Below the pieces are notes generated by a model. The model was given only the letters and a program-made list of their open reading frames with translations. It was not told the DNA's origin and ran no database searches. The position numbers were made by a program, and so were the translations under genes. From Alopecurus myosuroides (Eukaryota; Streptophyta; Magnoliopsida; Poales; Poaceae): 64,000 nt of DNA. The stretch's first letter is position 1. Each line of letters starts with the position of its first letter. This document shows positions 1 through 12,372 of this stretch, piece by piece. The stretch is from NCBI GenBank assembly GCA_028641055.1, contig CM054057.1, positions 402,432,814 through 402,496,813 on the forward strand, read 5' to 3'.

Positions 1-2191
1 TCCAATCGAAAGAGAAAAACAAGATATATGTAATTATGCAATCCAATCTATATTTTGACCAATATTTATTTCCTATTTTTAAATATACTTTCTGGACTAA
101 TTAAATCATAATAAAATAACCGTAACTCGAAATTCAGCAAACATTTTTGGTATAGTTTTGTATTGATTAGATCTATCCTGGAAAAATATTACCAAATTTT
201 TTAGATGCTTCATGCGAATTAGATCTTGCAGAACCTTAATTAGTCCTATTAAGACACATTAAATTGTCTTAATTGTTTTCCATTGCATCAAAAATTATTT
301 TCATGCATCATACATGTTAGCTACAACCAGAGAACAATATTAGATGTGTTGTTGCATCAATGAACCCTCATGCATGCATATGTTGCATATTGTACGTATT
401 TTTTCTTATGGTATTATTATTGCAACGTGTAGAATGTGTCGACTATAACACGTGTGGCTGTGAGGATTGTGTGAGCGACTACACCTGTTGCCAAGGCAAG
501 TGACACACATGAATCCTACTATTTTACTATATGCATTAGAGTTTTGATGTAGTTTGCATGAGTAGGAGTTGTGTGATTATCTCTATTGCTAGATTGATTC
601 ACTAACACACAAGTGGAGTAATCATATGTTATCCCTAGATTGAAACAATCCACATGTTAGGCAAACACCGTAATGTTAGATTACTTAGTCATGCTTGTAG
701 TATTTGTGGCTGGGAACTATTATCATATTGTTACAAAGATTGTTATTTTAATTGCTTATGGAAAACACATGATAATTAATCAACAGTTGGGCGGATTGCT
801 AGCATGTCATTAGAGTACAAATTCAGGTGTGGACCGCTGCCCAGTATCATGAGATTATGTTTGGTTCTATTGTGTAGTTGTTTCTTGTGTGCAGCCATTT
901 TTCATATTAGTATGGGCTAGACAGAATTTTTAGGTTGTGGTCACTCGAACCCATCATGTCCAGAGATGTAGAATAGTAGTAGGATGGTCCAGTTCGTGGG
1001 GGTTTGGGAATTTACTTTTTATGAATTCTGGCTTAATCTTCTTTTGTTCCATGTTACTAATGATGTATCATGGTGTTTGGGGTCGATTAGGCAACACGGG
1101 TAAAGGGCACAAACCTCGGGAGGGTTAAAACTAAGATCTTGGCCGTGATACATTGGTTAGGGACAAATCAACAACTAGATGGGAAACATGACATATCTCG
1201 TTCATCGTGTTTTATCAATGATTAAAATTTGACTGTGGGTTATTGGAGAAGTGTCTGGTGGTGTTTCAGTGTGCTAATCCAAAGGGTAGGAGTACTTTGC
1301 TGTCAACCAAAGTGTCCAATTATGTGCAAATTTACTTTCTATTAAAAGATAGGACAAATGCCTTTTTTCAAATTAGCCTTGAAACTCCACCAACCAAATA
1401 TGCATGTAGATTAGTAACTTGATATTTATTATACCACCATAGTGTCACTTTCCACCATTGCTCAGAATGATCTGACCTCCTTTTGGGGGATGCATATTCC
1501 AGCATGCAGGTTATTCGGATATGGATTAGTAGTCATAGGTTTTCGAGACTTCACATCAACCTTTTTTCACCTATGGCGTGCAAACAAGACGATGTAGGTC
1601 TACCGCTGCTTTTGCTGTGATTTGGAATAATTATTTGAGTTAGCACTTTGCTATGCAAGTTGTAACAAAGTACTTTACTCTGGATATTTGATAGTATTCA
1701 ATACATTTGTTTTCTTTGATTAGTATTTGTGTTGTGTGTGCTAGTGCACGGTCCACGGGCCAGTACTACACGCAACAGTACAGCCTGTGTTGGGTTGTAC
1801 TACTACAAGATCATCCCTCTTCTCTTTTGTTTACACACTTATGAACTTTGCTTAACTGATAAATCAGGGGCAAACGGAGTGAAGATAATTTTGTATTAAC
1901 CAAATTTGGGGCTGGGCACCCCCGTTGCCAGCTCTTCTAGTGAATAGGATAAGCAGATGTATATGCCACTAGTCCAGGTGTGTAAAGTCTAATCAACAAG
2001 CGAAATAAATACCGTCTACCTGCGTCGTCATGAGCTGGTAAAGAGTGACACAAAAAGGGAGTATAGGAGTTTTTAATAGTTTAAATCTAGCACATGAAAA
2101 TTTTACTTGGAGTGGCGGAGAAATACCACATAATAGGTAGTTATCGTGGACACATGTGGCATGGATTTGCCTCAAGGGTTTTGGATGCACA
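1..2191. other. AT-rich intergenic DNA, no gene recognised
   Basis: No open frame here has a recognisable domain, codon pattern or splice context. The longest frames are about 65 codons and look like chance. The first ~250 bases, with runs such as a sentence of 'tattgattagatctatcctgg', weakly resemble the non-coding interior of element B near 49575-49600, so part of this stretch may be the remnant of a non-coding LTR element. I see no terminal repeats or target duplications. Confidence 0.5.
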
Positions 2192-3843
2192 TGAAGGGAA
2201 TATGCCCGAGAGGCAATAATAAAATGGTTATTATGTTATTCCTTGTTTATGATGAATGTTTATTTCTCATGCTAGAATTGTATTAACCGGAAACGTTGAT
2301 ACATGTGTGCTTAATAAACAAACAATGGTTCCTAGTAAAGCCTCTCTTTTAACTAGCTCGTTGATTAATAGATGATCAAGGTTTCCTGATCATGAACATT
2401 GGATGTTGTTAATAACGGGGTCATGTCATTAGAAGAATGATGTGATGAACATATACCCAAAGTGAATATAGCAATGCGATCAAGTCATTAAGTTTACATT
2501 GTTATATCAAACATACGAAGTAACTTATTCCTTAGACCATGAGATCATGTCAATCACTGATACCGGAAGGGTGCTTTGATGTCATCAAACGTCACACCGT
2601 AACAGGGTGACTATAAAGGTGTCGTTAGGTATTCAGAAAGTATTAGTTGAGGATCATGGATCAAGAGTGGGATTTATCCATCCAAATGACGGAGAGATAT
2701 ACTCTGGGCCCTCTCGGTGATATCACATCGACACCGCTTGCAAGCACGTGACTAGGTCACAAGGATGTCGTATCATGGAAACGAGAAAAGAGTACTTGTC
2801 GGTAACGAGATTGAACAAGGTATGGTTGATACCAATGATCGAATCTCGGACAAGTAAAATATCGCGAGACAAAGGGAATAGTTCACGATGTTGTTGGTTC
2901 ACACGATCACGAGAGTGATCGTTGAATAGATAGGAGTCATCGCGGATCTCCAGATCCCGTTGTTGATTATTTATCGGAGAGGATTCTCGATCATGTCTAT
3001 CTTATTCACGAACCGTAGGGTGACACACTTAAGGTTCGATGACGCGTTTGAGAGGATACGGAATATCGAAGAATATTTTGAGCAGCACCGAAATTGTTTC
3101 GGGGAAAATTGAAATAGTTCAAGGGGTTTTTCGTCAAATGGTTGTTAATAGAATTAACAAATGATTCGAGGTGCTATATGAAAAAGTTTGTTAATAGAAT
3201 TAACTAATGCTGAAATAAAGAAATAAAAATATTTTATTTATTTATTAAAGAAAAACTCTTGGATTTTCTAAGTGGAGTTTTAAGGAAAAATGAGTGGGTG
3301 TGAGTGGAGTGTCCACTCACATGATGAGGGAAGAGGTGGGGGCACACCCATGGACTGGCTGCACCCCCATTGGGCTGCCTGCCCCCTCTCCTATAAATAG
3401 AGGGCATGAGCTCCCTCTCTCACACACACTTTCCCACTTCCTTTTCCCTCCACCCGCTGCTCCATTCCATGGTCTCCGGCTTGGCGAAGCCCTGACCGTG
3501 GGATTCTTCACCACCACCACGCCGTCGTGCTGCTGGAGTTCCGAGGGATCCTCTACTTCCGCGCCCCGCTGGATCGAGGGAACGGAGGTCGTCATCAACC
3601 GTACGTGTGACCGATCACGGAAGCATCGCCGTATTGCGGTGCACATCTTCTCGCTATCGGGATCGGTGTGAGTACGACTACGCCAACAACGATATTTGAT
3701 CTTGTAACGCTTTGTGTCTTCGAGGGTATGTGTTCTCCTTAACCCTCTCTTTGCCCGTTGCACTTCGTCTCCTAGATTAGATCTTGCCTTTCGGGTGTCT
3801 CTCGCGTAGGAAATTTTTTGTTTTCGATGCAACGACCCCTTCA
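2192..3843 (+). repeat. 5' LTR of a BARE/Angela-like copia retrotransposon
   Basis: The LTR is delimited by short inverted ends, TGAAGGG at 2192 and CCCTTCA ending at 3843, and is followed two bases later by a tRNA-iMet primer binding site. Its 1652-bp length, its beginning (GCCCGAGAGGCAATAATAAA) and the motif GGGCCCTCTCGGTGATATCACA at about 2707 match what I know of Triticeae BARE/Angela-type LTRs, though it is clearly divergent. A TATA box (CTATAAATAGAGG) lies near 3391, giving a plausible transcription start near 3420. No 3' partner LTR is present in the window, so insertion age and target duplication cannot be read. Confidence 0.7.
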
Positions 3844-3844
3844 G

Positions 3845-3856
3845 TGGTATCAGAGC
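3845..3856 (+). promoter_or_regulatory. Primer binding site (tRNA-iMet)
   Basis: TGGTATCAGAGC directly follows the LTR end at 3843. It is the standard 12-base complement to the 3' end of plant initiator tRNA-Met used by copia elements to prime minus-strand DNA synthesis. It fixes both the LTR boundary and the orientation of the element. Confidence 0.85.
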
Positions 3857-6800
3857 CGAATCTATGTGTAGATGTTTTGTACGGGTAGAACACATAGGTG
3901 TATGTGGGCGTTGATGATCATGTTATTACCTCCTTGATTATTTTATGATCTTAGTGGCATAGTGGTATGAAGCGGCCCGGACTAACCTTACATGTCCACG
4001 TGCATAAGACTTGTTCCACAACTGACATGCAACTTGTATTGCATAAGTGGCTTGCGGGTGTGTGTTCTCCTACTATAGTTAAGATCTAATCTACGAAGGG
4101 TTGTTAAAAATGTGTTTATCAACGTTGTGGTTGATGTTCGTAGGTATGAACGGTTCTATGCTCGAAAGCCCTAAGCCACGTAAAATATGCAAAAATATAT
4201 TAGAAGCGTCTAACTAGTTTTTTGCTGGGCATGTGATGTGATATGGTCAATGTTACAAATTTGATTATGAGATGATCTATTTTGTAAATTATTGATATAC
4301 CGGAAGGTATCCATATGGTTGTCTTATTATTGATGGACAATCAAGATTGGGGTGCCATGGTACATGGTACCACGCCGGTGGAACGATGGAGATCATACCA
4401 TAATGCACATGATGGAGATCAAGTGCAAGGAGGACCATATCATATCACGTTATCCTTACATGTGATATCTGTGATGTTAATCATTTTATGCATCTTGTTT
4501 TGCTTAGATAGCGACAGTAGCATTATAAGATGATCCCTCTCACTTAATATCAATATAATAATGTGTTTTTCCTTAAGTATGCACCGTTAAGAAAGTTCGT
4601 CGTTTCGAGACACCACGTGATGATCGGGTGTGACAGACTTAACGTTCGCATACAGCGGGTGTTTTCAAGCCTAGCATGTACAGACATGGCCTTGAAACAC
4701 ACGCAATACTACGGTTCTACTTGGCGAGCCTAGCATGTACAGACATGGCCTCGGAACACGTAACCGAAAGGTAAAGCATGAGTCATATGGATGATATGAT
4801 GAACATGTCGATGTTCGCCTTTGAAGCTACATCATCTCACGTGATGATCGGTTTTGGTGTAGTGAATTAGGTTCGTGTAATCACTAAAGACGACTAAGAG
4901 GGATGTTGTTTTTGAGTGGGAGTTCATGGCATAATTTTGAATTAATTTGAACTTATTTATCATGAACAACTAATCAAAGTGTATTTGCACAAATTGTAGT
5001 ATTCATTGGCATCCACATAACTACCTTACACTTAGATTGTTAATTGAGATATAACTGTTATGATCTGATAAAAATCATTTAAGATTGGTACCGTATTAGT
5101 GAAATTTAAAATTGAGTCCTATTGTAGATTTTTGGTATTTCCTACCTAGCTCCATATGGTTAATGATTTATTGATCTAAAGAGCAACCAATTCCTACTTA
5201 GAATCTAGATTCATGGTTGCTTCCATATTACTTTATCTTCGAAAGAATGTTTTGTTGATCAAGGTGATTTTGGAACTGAAAAGAGTTGTTTTTAGAAACA
5301 ATCAAGTGAAAGATATATTGATATCTAGAAACTTATTTGTGGCAACATGACTGAGTATAATTTAGCGTGGCAATGTATGCTTATATTATTTGAATATATG
5401 CAATGATTGAAGACGCTAGGCGTTTTAATATTCCAAGAAATTGGGCGCTAAAAATTATCCTCTAAATTTCTTCCTTCTAGATATAGTAGCTTAATCATAA
5501 AATTGCTATGATGGGATGGATTAAAAGTATAGGTAAAGTCGTTTACCATACTTGGAGATTGCTAAGAGTGGAATATAGAAGAATACTATTAATATGGTGA
5601 TATTAGTAGAACAATCAAACTCAAAGTATGACTAATTGGGTGATAGTATATGACTAACACGCCAAAGAAAATGAGCTAGTACTACTAGCATTGTTTGATG
5701 TTGAATGATTCTTCTATAAAGGAAAGGGAATATTGAAAATAGAATTGTAAAAAGATATATGGCAGAAAAACAAGATGACTGGAAAAGTCCAGCTCGGGAG
5801 TATATGTTTGATATACAAGTAACAAAGTATTTTTTGGGTATTTTGATACCACATTGGTTGGTATGAGTTGTCATACAAACCAACGCAATGCAAGAAATAC
5901 AAGTGCCTAAAAGGAACTAGTAATAGATGTGGAATCGATTATGACAAGAACAGTAATAAAGTGTTATTGTGTTCATTGTCGTATCGAACCAAACATTCAA
6001 GATTTATTTTAAGAACTTAATAAGTTGTTATTTTGTTCTGGTCTTTTGTGAGAACAAATGAGATTGTTCAAACTATGACCATATTGCATAATTGATGGAG
6101 ATGTTAATATAAATCATGTTGGTAAAGTAAACATCTATAAGACTAAATGTTAAACGTTGCAAGACGTAAAAGAGTTTCACTTAAATTGTTACACCACCAT
6201 TTTAGTTCATATCGGAAAGGAAAACATGAAGGAACTCCATATTGATGGACTTCCGGAGTCATTTTGTTTTGAATAAATTGACGCTTGTGAGACCTCTTCC
6301 AAAAGATGACTAGAATTCCGTTCTTAGGCCAAAGTAGAATGGACGACTGATTTAGTGGAGATTATACAGATTCATGTATATAGTCCATTATGTGTAGTCA
6401 TGTATGGTGGATTAATTTTCCCTTCATAAAATTTTGTCGATGATTTGAGTAGATATGTGAGTATATCTATTTAAAGAGAACGGAGTTTGACATTTTGAAT
6501 TGGTTCAAAAGGTTATTAATATGAAGTAAAAATCAATGTAACAAGATAATCAAGTATTTATGATTGGATCATAAAGGATAAAGTTTGAGTTACAAGATTA
6601 GCAAAACATCTGAGAAGTTGCAGAACTGTTCTACAACTTATATTACTCGAATTACCCCACAATAGTTTGGAGTATTCAAGAGAAAAAATCAAACCTTGTT
6701 TTGACATGGTAAGATAAATAAAAATGCCATTATGATTTTGTAGTTTATACATTAGTGACAACCGCTTTTACACTGAAAAGAGCGCCATCATGATCTATTG

Positions 6801-8465
6801 AAATTGACACCATATAAGATGTGGTTTGGGTAATGACCCAAATTGTCTTTTTCTTAAGTTTTTGTATGCATAGCATGTGTAAAATGTTTACAACCAAAAT
6901 GGGATACATATATGTTTATAAGGTTATCCCAACGAATCCATTGGGTATTTCTCCTATCACCGACCAAAGACAAATGTTGTTTGTCGGAAAGGGTTGATTT
7001 CTCGAGAAAGTAGTTCTTGCGAAACAAGTGAGTGAGAGCACAGTACAAACTCAACGAGATTAGAGAATCTTCGTTATCATGTCAAGAGTAGCGCAGCACT
7101 GGGGGTTGTTCCGGGGTTTTCTATTTTGACAAAGTAGAAGACACTACATGTGTTGTAGATACTTCAGATGAGTTTGCGTACTGAACCACAAAAGTCCTAA
7201 AACTTTGTACTTAGACCAACTTGTGGTTTAAGAGTAAAGTGTTTTTTTGACAACAGAAGGACCTGGACCTTATAAAGGAAGCAAACGATGGGCCCTGACT
7301 TCGTAAAATTGACTATGAGTCATTATATCCGCCATAGTATCCTTGTATGAATATCAAGTATATGACTTGGTAGTCCTTTCGATAGGCTTGATGCCTAACG
7401 ATAGCAAAAGGGTCTATATAGCGACAAAGACATGGATTTTTACATCCTTTGAAAGTTGTACTTATCGAAAAGGTTGTTTTCGACGAAGTTCAAAGAGTTG
7501 ACTACTACAAGATTTTGATCTTCCGTAGTGATGCTTAGTCTTTGCGGATAGTTCTAGCAAAGTTACGTATTATGATCTGGATGTTGAATAACAAAACCAA
7601 CTCTCCTCTCGAGGAAGTTTGATCAAGGACGTGTACTTGACACAGTCTGAGAGTTTTGTAAAATTCAAAAGGTTGCTAGAAAGGTATGCACACTTCAATG
7701 GTTGAATTGAGCATAACGAAGTTGAAATCTTTACCTTAATGAAGTTATCAAAAGAGTTTGATTCCATCATGAACGATAAAGATGCTTGTAGAGTTACAAG
7801 AATTTAAGTGGGAGCGCTATGAGATATTTCCAATACTTCATGTAAATGACATATGGTTGATTGGAAAATATGTATTTTAAATTAACGCGGTTAAGATTTT
7901 CATATTCATAAAAGTCTTAGAAGATATTGGGCATCGATATCTATAAGAGATGGATTGAAGCGCCTGATATGATTGAAGCCAAATTACATAGATGAAATAT
8001 TGAAGTAAGTCAATATCGAAATGACAAGAAGGAGTTCTTGTCAGACGGAAAATAATTGAGCAAGATTCAAGTGTTTTGACATATGATGAGCATCATTGAA
8101 ATTGAGATTTCTAAGTCATGTTTCCATGCTATATACACAACCAGATAAGTCCTATGCTATAAAATGTTATAGCAGGATAATTCATATGATGATTAGACAA
8201 TAGTCGGAGAGATTCTTGTGTCATTTTAGAAATGATAAGGATATGTTTTTCCTATGTAGCAATGAAAAAATGTTAGTTGTAATATGTTACACTAATAGTC
8301 TTGTCATATATTCAAATAAATTTATCTCAATTAAAATACGTGATGAAGGGTAGCACAATAGGCTGGAAGAAAGTTCCATGCTGGATTTGAAAGAGTTTCA
8401 AAATTAAAATATTGTGACAAATACTACAACAAAGGCTAAAGTATATCGTTGTGTTGACAACTGAT
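3857..8465 (+). mobile_element. Decayed internal region of the copia element
   Basis: There is no usable reading frame; every frame is broken by many stops, and GC content is low, as expected after long methylation-driven decay. The 5' part (about 4590-4860) has two copies of AGCCTAGCATGTACAGACAT (4672 and 4729) and the CACGTGATGATCGG motif twice (4614 and 4838), patterns common in untranslated leaders of large Triticeae copia elements. From about 7750 to 8440 nucleotide similarity to copia reverse transcriptase/RNase H can be guessed (for example around 'agaagatattgggcatcgat'), but no catalytic motif survives. The element stops abruptly near 8465 where the Athila sequence begins. No 3' LTR is seen. 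Confidence 0.5.
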
Positions 8466-8494
8466 AATAAGCGTATTTTGTGTCAAGGAGTTCT

Positions 8495-9524
8495 TTATGG
8501 AACTTGGTGAATTTCCAAGAATGCATCCAAATTGTAACTTTTTCGAATAATAGAATCAAAAGTCAACTTCATTATCTTTCTAGGAAAGTGTTCCATGCCT
8601 TTCTTGAGTGGGAATTGAAATTTAATATTCCCCTCTTTCATACTAATAACAGCTCCAACATTTCTAAGAAAAGGTCTTCCCAAAACAATTGGACAAGAAG
8701 CATTGCATTCAATATTCAAGACAACAAAATCAACGTGGACAAGATTATTATTAATCATGATAAGAACATCATCAACTCTCCACAAAGGTTTCTTCCTAAC
8801 ATTATCAATTAGAGTTTCTTGGGCATAACAGAGATACTAGCACCAATATCACATAGAGCATTGCAATCAAAATCATTCACTTTCATTTTAATAATGGGTT
8901 CCCAACCATCATCTAGCTTCCTAGGGATAGAGGCTTCACATCTTAATTCGTCCTCTCTAATTTGCATGAGAGCATTTGTAATATGTTTTGTGAAAGCCAT
9001 ATTCATAGCACTAGCATTAGAAAAACTACAAAGATTTTGTAAGAACTTAATCACTTCATTTATGTTGCAATCATCAAAATCAAGATCATTTTTACCAAAG
9101 ATAATGGGACCATTGTCTCCCATATTTCTAAAAACTTCAGCACTTTTATCAGGAACTTTTTAGCAGTTTCAGGCAGTTTTGCATTTTTAATAGCAGAAGT
9201 GGGAGTGTTTCCAACACCAATTACTTTACCATTGATAGTAGAAGGTTTTCTAGCATGTGAAGTTTCAGTTTTACTAGTGGTGGTAATGGTGCAAACATTA
9301 GCTATATTATTCTTTCTAGCTATTTCATCTTCTCTTTCCCATCTAGCATGCAATTCAGCTAACATCCTAACATTATCATCAGTTCGAATTTGGATAGCAT
9401 TAGTAGCAGCAAAAGGATTATCATCTGTGGTTTCAGTTTTAGCACTCATTCTATTAATCAAAAAAGATTGAGCTTCAGACATGGGTGAAATAGAAGTTTC
9501 GGTATGAGCAATTTTAACTTGCAA
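8495..9524 (-). pseudogene. Athila gag C-terminus and aspartic protease, frameshifted
   Basis: After the gag stop at 9534 the same polyprotein continues in pieces. Frame one (9524-9060) carries a Met/Thr/Asn-rich linker. A frame change near 9160 leads to a segment (9123-8809) ending in the protease motif CDIGASISVMPKK, where the D-x-G-A-S triad marks the active-site Asp. A third segment (8785-8495) contains IVLGRPFLRNVGAVI, the C-terminal flap and substrate-wall region typical of Athila proteases, and MEHFPRK. Each transition needs an indel or stop, so no protease can be made. Translation would run on into reverse transcriptase, which has been lost. Confidence 0.75.
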
Positions 9525-9533
9525 CCCAGATAT

Positions 9534-10592
9534 TTATCTATTTAAACTCTCAAGTTGAAAGCTGATATTTCTTAGCATAACAGATTGTTCCTCCTTGGTT
9601 TTAGTAAATAGTTTATTTTTCTCATATTGTTTTTGCATAAAGTCTTTAGTGGCTCTTCCAACTTCTGAAATTCTTTCATTAGACATTCCAGTTCTATCAT
9701 TATTACCACTATTAAAAGGATATGGCCTATAATTGTTGCCGCCAAAATTATTCCTATCAGCATTGGTGTTGAAATTATTATTTTTAATGAAGTTCACATC
9801 AACATGCTCTTCTTGAGAAACCAAAGAGGCTAAAGGAACATTATTTGTATCAATAGGAGCATGGCCATTCACAAGCATAGACATAATAGCATCAAGTCTA
9901 TCACTCAAAGAGGGGGTTTCTTCAACAGAATTTACCTTCTTACCAGTTGTAGCTCTCTTAGTGTGACATTCAGAATAATTTACCATCATACCATCTCTTA
10001 GTGTAATGGACATAAAGGTTCCTCCAGCAGCTGAATCCAGAAGGTTTTTTGAAGAAAAATTTAGACCTGCATAAAAGGTTTGGATGATCATCCAAGTAGG
10101 CAGTCCATGAGTGGGACAATTCTTTACTAAAGATTTCATTCTTTCCCAAGCTTTAGCAACATGCTGATTATTAAGTTGCTTAAAATTCATAATGTTACTT
10201 CTTAAAGATATAATCTTAGCAGGAGGATAATATTTTCCAATGAAAGAATCTTTACACTTAGTCCAAGAATCAATACTATTTCTAGGCAAAGATAGCAACC
10301 ATTCTTTAGTTCTTCCTCTCGAAGAGAAAGGAAACAAATTTAGTTTAATAGTATCTCCATCTACATCTTTATATTTTTGCATCTCACATAGTTCAATAAA
10401 ATTATTAAGATAGGCAGCAACATCATCAGTACTAACACAAGACAATTTCTCTCTCATAACAAGGTTTAATAGGGCAGGCTTTATCTCATAAAAATCAACA
10501 ATAGGAGCAGGTGGAGCAATAGGTGTGCTAATGAAATCATTGTTGTTGGTGCTAGTAAAGTCACACAACTTAGTGTTCTCAGGAGTAGTCAT
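9534..10592 (-). pseudogene. Athila-lineage gag (capsid) protein
   Basis: The open frame runs from 10688, but the likely initiator is the Met at 10592 (KMTTPENTK), because the residues before it are hydrophobic leader-like and come from the untranslated region. The Retrotrans_gag domain lies at about residues 45-190: LNLVMREKLSCVSTDDVAAY, the conserved LFPFSSRGRTKEWLLSLP, SWTKCKDSFIGKYYPPAK, FKQLNNQHVAKAWERMKSL and CPTHGLP. This domain forms the capsid shell that packages element RNA in the cytoplasm. The C-terminus is Asn-rich. It ends at a stop at 9534 where family members read through to protease, so the polyprotein is interrupted. Confidence 0.8.
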
Positions 10593-10758
10593 TTTAACAA
10601 GACTAAAAACAGGAATAAAACTACAGCTAGAATAAGAACTATATGTTTGTGTTTTTGATAAAGAGAAGCAAACAAGACAAAATAACATAAACTAAGCAAA
10701 ACTAAAACAAAGTAAAGAGATTGGAAGTGAGAGACTCCCCTTGCAGAAATTCTCTTCC

Positions 10759-10776
10759 TCCCCGGCAACGGCGCCA
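10759..10776 (-). promoter_or_regulatory. Athila primer binding site (tRNA-Asp type)
   Basis: On the minus strand the sequence is TGGCGCCGTTGCCGGGGA, six bases downstream of the LTR end at 10783. This is the usual Athila/Sabrina primer site, complementary to the 3' end of a tRNA (tRNA-Asp by family knowledge). It fixes the minus-strand orientation of the element. Confidence 0.8.
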
Positions 10777-10782
10777 GAAAAG

Positions 10783-12372
10783 TGTCTTGATGGTGCAGAT
10801 CTTGCACTCGTTGGGAAATCCCAAGAGGAAGGTATGATGAGCACAACAGCAGTTTTCCCTCGGTACGAAACCAAAGTTTAATCGACCAGTAAGAGGAAGG
10901 AGTAACTTCAGAAGGTTGAAGCAGCTGAGATGGCAGGACGCACTGCCGGTTCAGAAGCAACATGGAACCTACACAACAAAATCAATTCACTTTGCCCCAA
11001 CAAAGCAGTGAGGTTGTCAATCTCGCCGGTTTTGCTGAATACAAAGAGGTTAAACTTATGGTGTGGAAAACAGTATGAAAACAGTAGCAGCGGTATGAAA
11101 ACAGTGGAAGCAGTAGAAAAGCAGTGTGTGTATTATCATTATGAGAAAATGGACCAGGGTCCACACTTCACTAGTGGTGTCTCTCCGTGAAAGATAAATA
11201 ACATGTGTGGTGAACAAATTATAGTTGGGCAATTGACAGAAATGAAGGCTGCACCGTAGTTCATATGCAAGACATAAACATTACTATGTGATTCATGCGG
11301 GCATTACAGCAAAATACATAGACCGTCATCCAACTGCATCTATGACTAATAATCCACCCTCCGAATATCATCCGAACAACGTTGGGTATTAAGTTGCAAG
11401 CAACAGATTATCGCGGTAAGCAAAGTGTGTAATGTAAACAATATAAACTAAGTAAACACCGTTGTTTTCTCCCTAATGGCAACAACACATCCTCCATCCG
11501 TCACGTTTCTGTCACTCGAGCATAGATGCAAAGGAGGCATGAACCCACTATCGAGCATAAATACTCCCTCTTGGAGTTACTAGCATCTACTTGGCCAGAG
11601 CATCTACTAATAACAGAGAGCATGCAAGATCATAAATAACATATGAATGAAGATAACATGATAGATTGATAATCAGAATACATAGCATTCAACATTCATT
11701 AGATCCCAGCAAACACAACATGTAGCATTACATAAAGATTATCTTGATCATGTAGGGCAGCTCACAAGATCTAAACATGAGGTACAAAGTGGAGAAGACA
11801 ACCATCTAGCTACTGCTATGGACCCGTAGTCCATGGATGAACTACTCACACATCACTTCGGAGGAGGGCATGGTGGTGTAGACCCCTCCGGTGATGAATT
11901 CCCCTCCCGGCAGGGTGCCGGGGAGAGCTCCAGAACCCTCCCGGTCTCGGGATGATGATGACGGCGGCCTCGGGTGTTTCTCGGGACGAAGTGGTATATT
12001 TTTAGGGTTGACGTATCGGGGGGTATAAATAGGCGAAAAGGCGAAGGCGGTGGAGGCCCGAGGGGCCCACACGTCCCCATGGCGCGGCCGGGGGGCGTGC
12101 CGCCCTATGGTGTGGCCCCCCTCCGGGCCTCTTCGGGACTCCGTGGAACCTTCGGGAATTCTAAGACTTCCGGATTTCAAATTTTCCAATTCCGAGAATA
12201 TTTCCATAACAACTTTTCTGAAACTAAAAACAGCACAAAACAGGGAACTGGCTCTGTGGCATCTTGTCAATAGGTTAGTCCAGAAAATCGATAAAATGCC
12301 ATAAAGTGTATAGCAAACATGTAGAAAACAACATGGAACATCAGAAATTAAGGATACGTTTATGACGTATCA
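10783..12372 (-). repeat. 5' LTR of the Athila-lineage element
   Basis: On the minus strand the LTR starts TGATACGTCATAAACGTATC at 12372 and ends ...CATCAAGACA at 10783, 1590 bp. Internal landmarks known from Sabrina-type LTRs are present: the GC-rich promoter-proximal block at 11840-12140, a TATTTATA element near 12020, and the long AT-rich segment at 11170-11800. A second copy is not in the window. The LTR is read as intact because both ends are complete and the PBS follows at the expected spacing. Confidence 0.8.

Larger units (their letters stand above)
8466..12372 (-). mobile_element. 5' part of an Athila-lineage gypsy retrotransposon
   Basis: Read on the minus strand the order is LTR (12372-10783), PBS (10776-10759), gag (10592-9534), a gag-pro linker and aspartic protease (9524-8495), then a break. 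Reverse transcriptase, integrase and the 3' LTR are missing, so the element is truncated at about 8466 against the copia remnant. The LTR beginning TGATACGTC is the hallmark of the Sabrina/Athila group in Triticeae; family assignment is from recall. Its outer edge at 12372 abuts the interior of a chromovirus-like gypsy element, which suggests that this element inserted into that one or was joined to it by deletion. Confidence 0.75.

Noticed and set aside
3317..3895. 192-codon minus-strand frame in the copia LTR
   Set aside because: It overlaps the TATA box, leader and PBS of the LTR, and contains no domain; chance frame.
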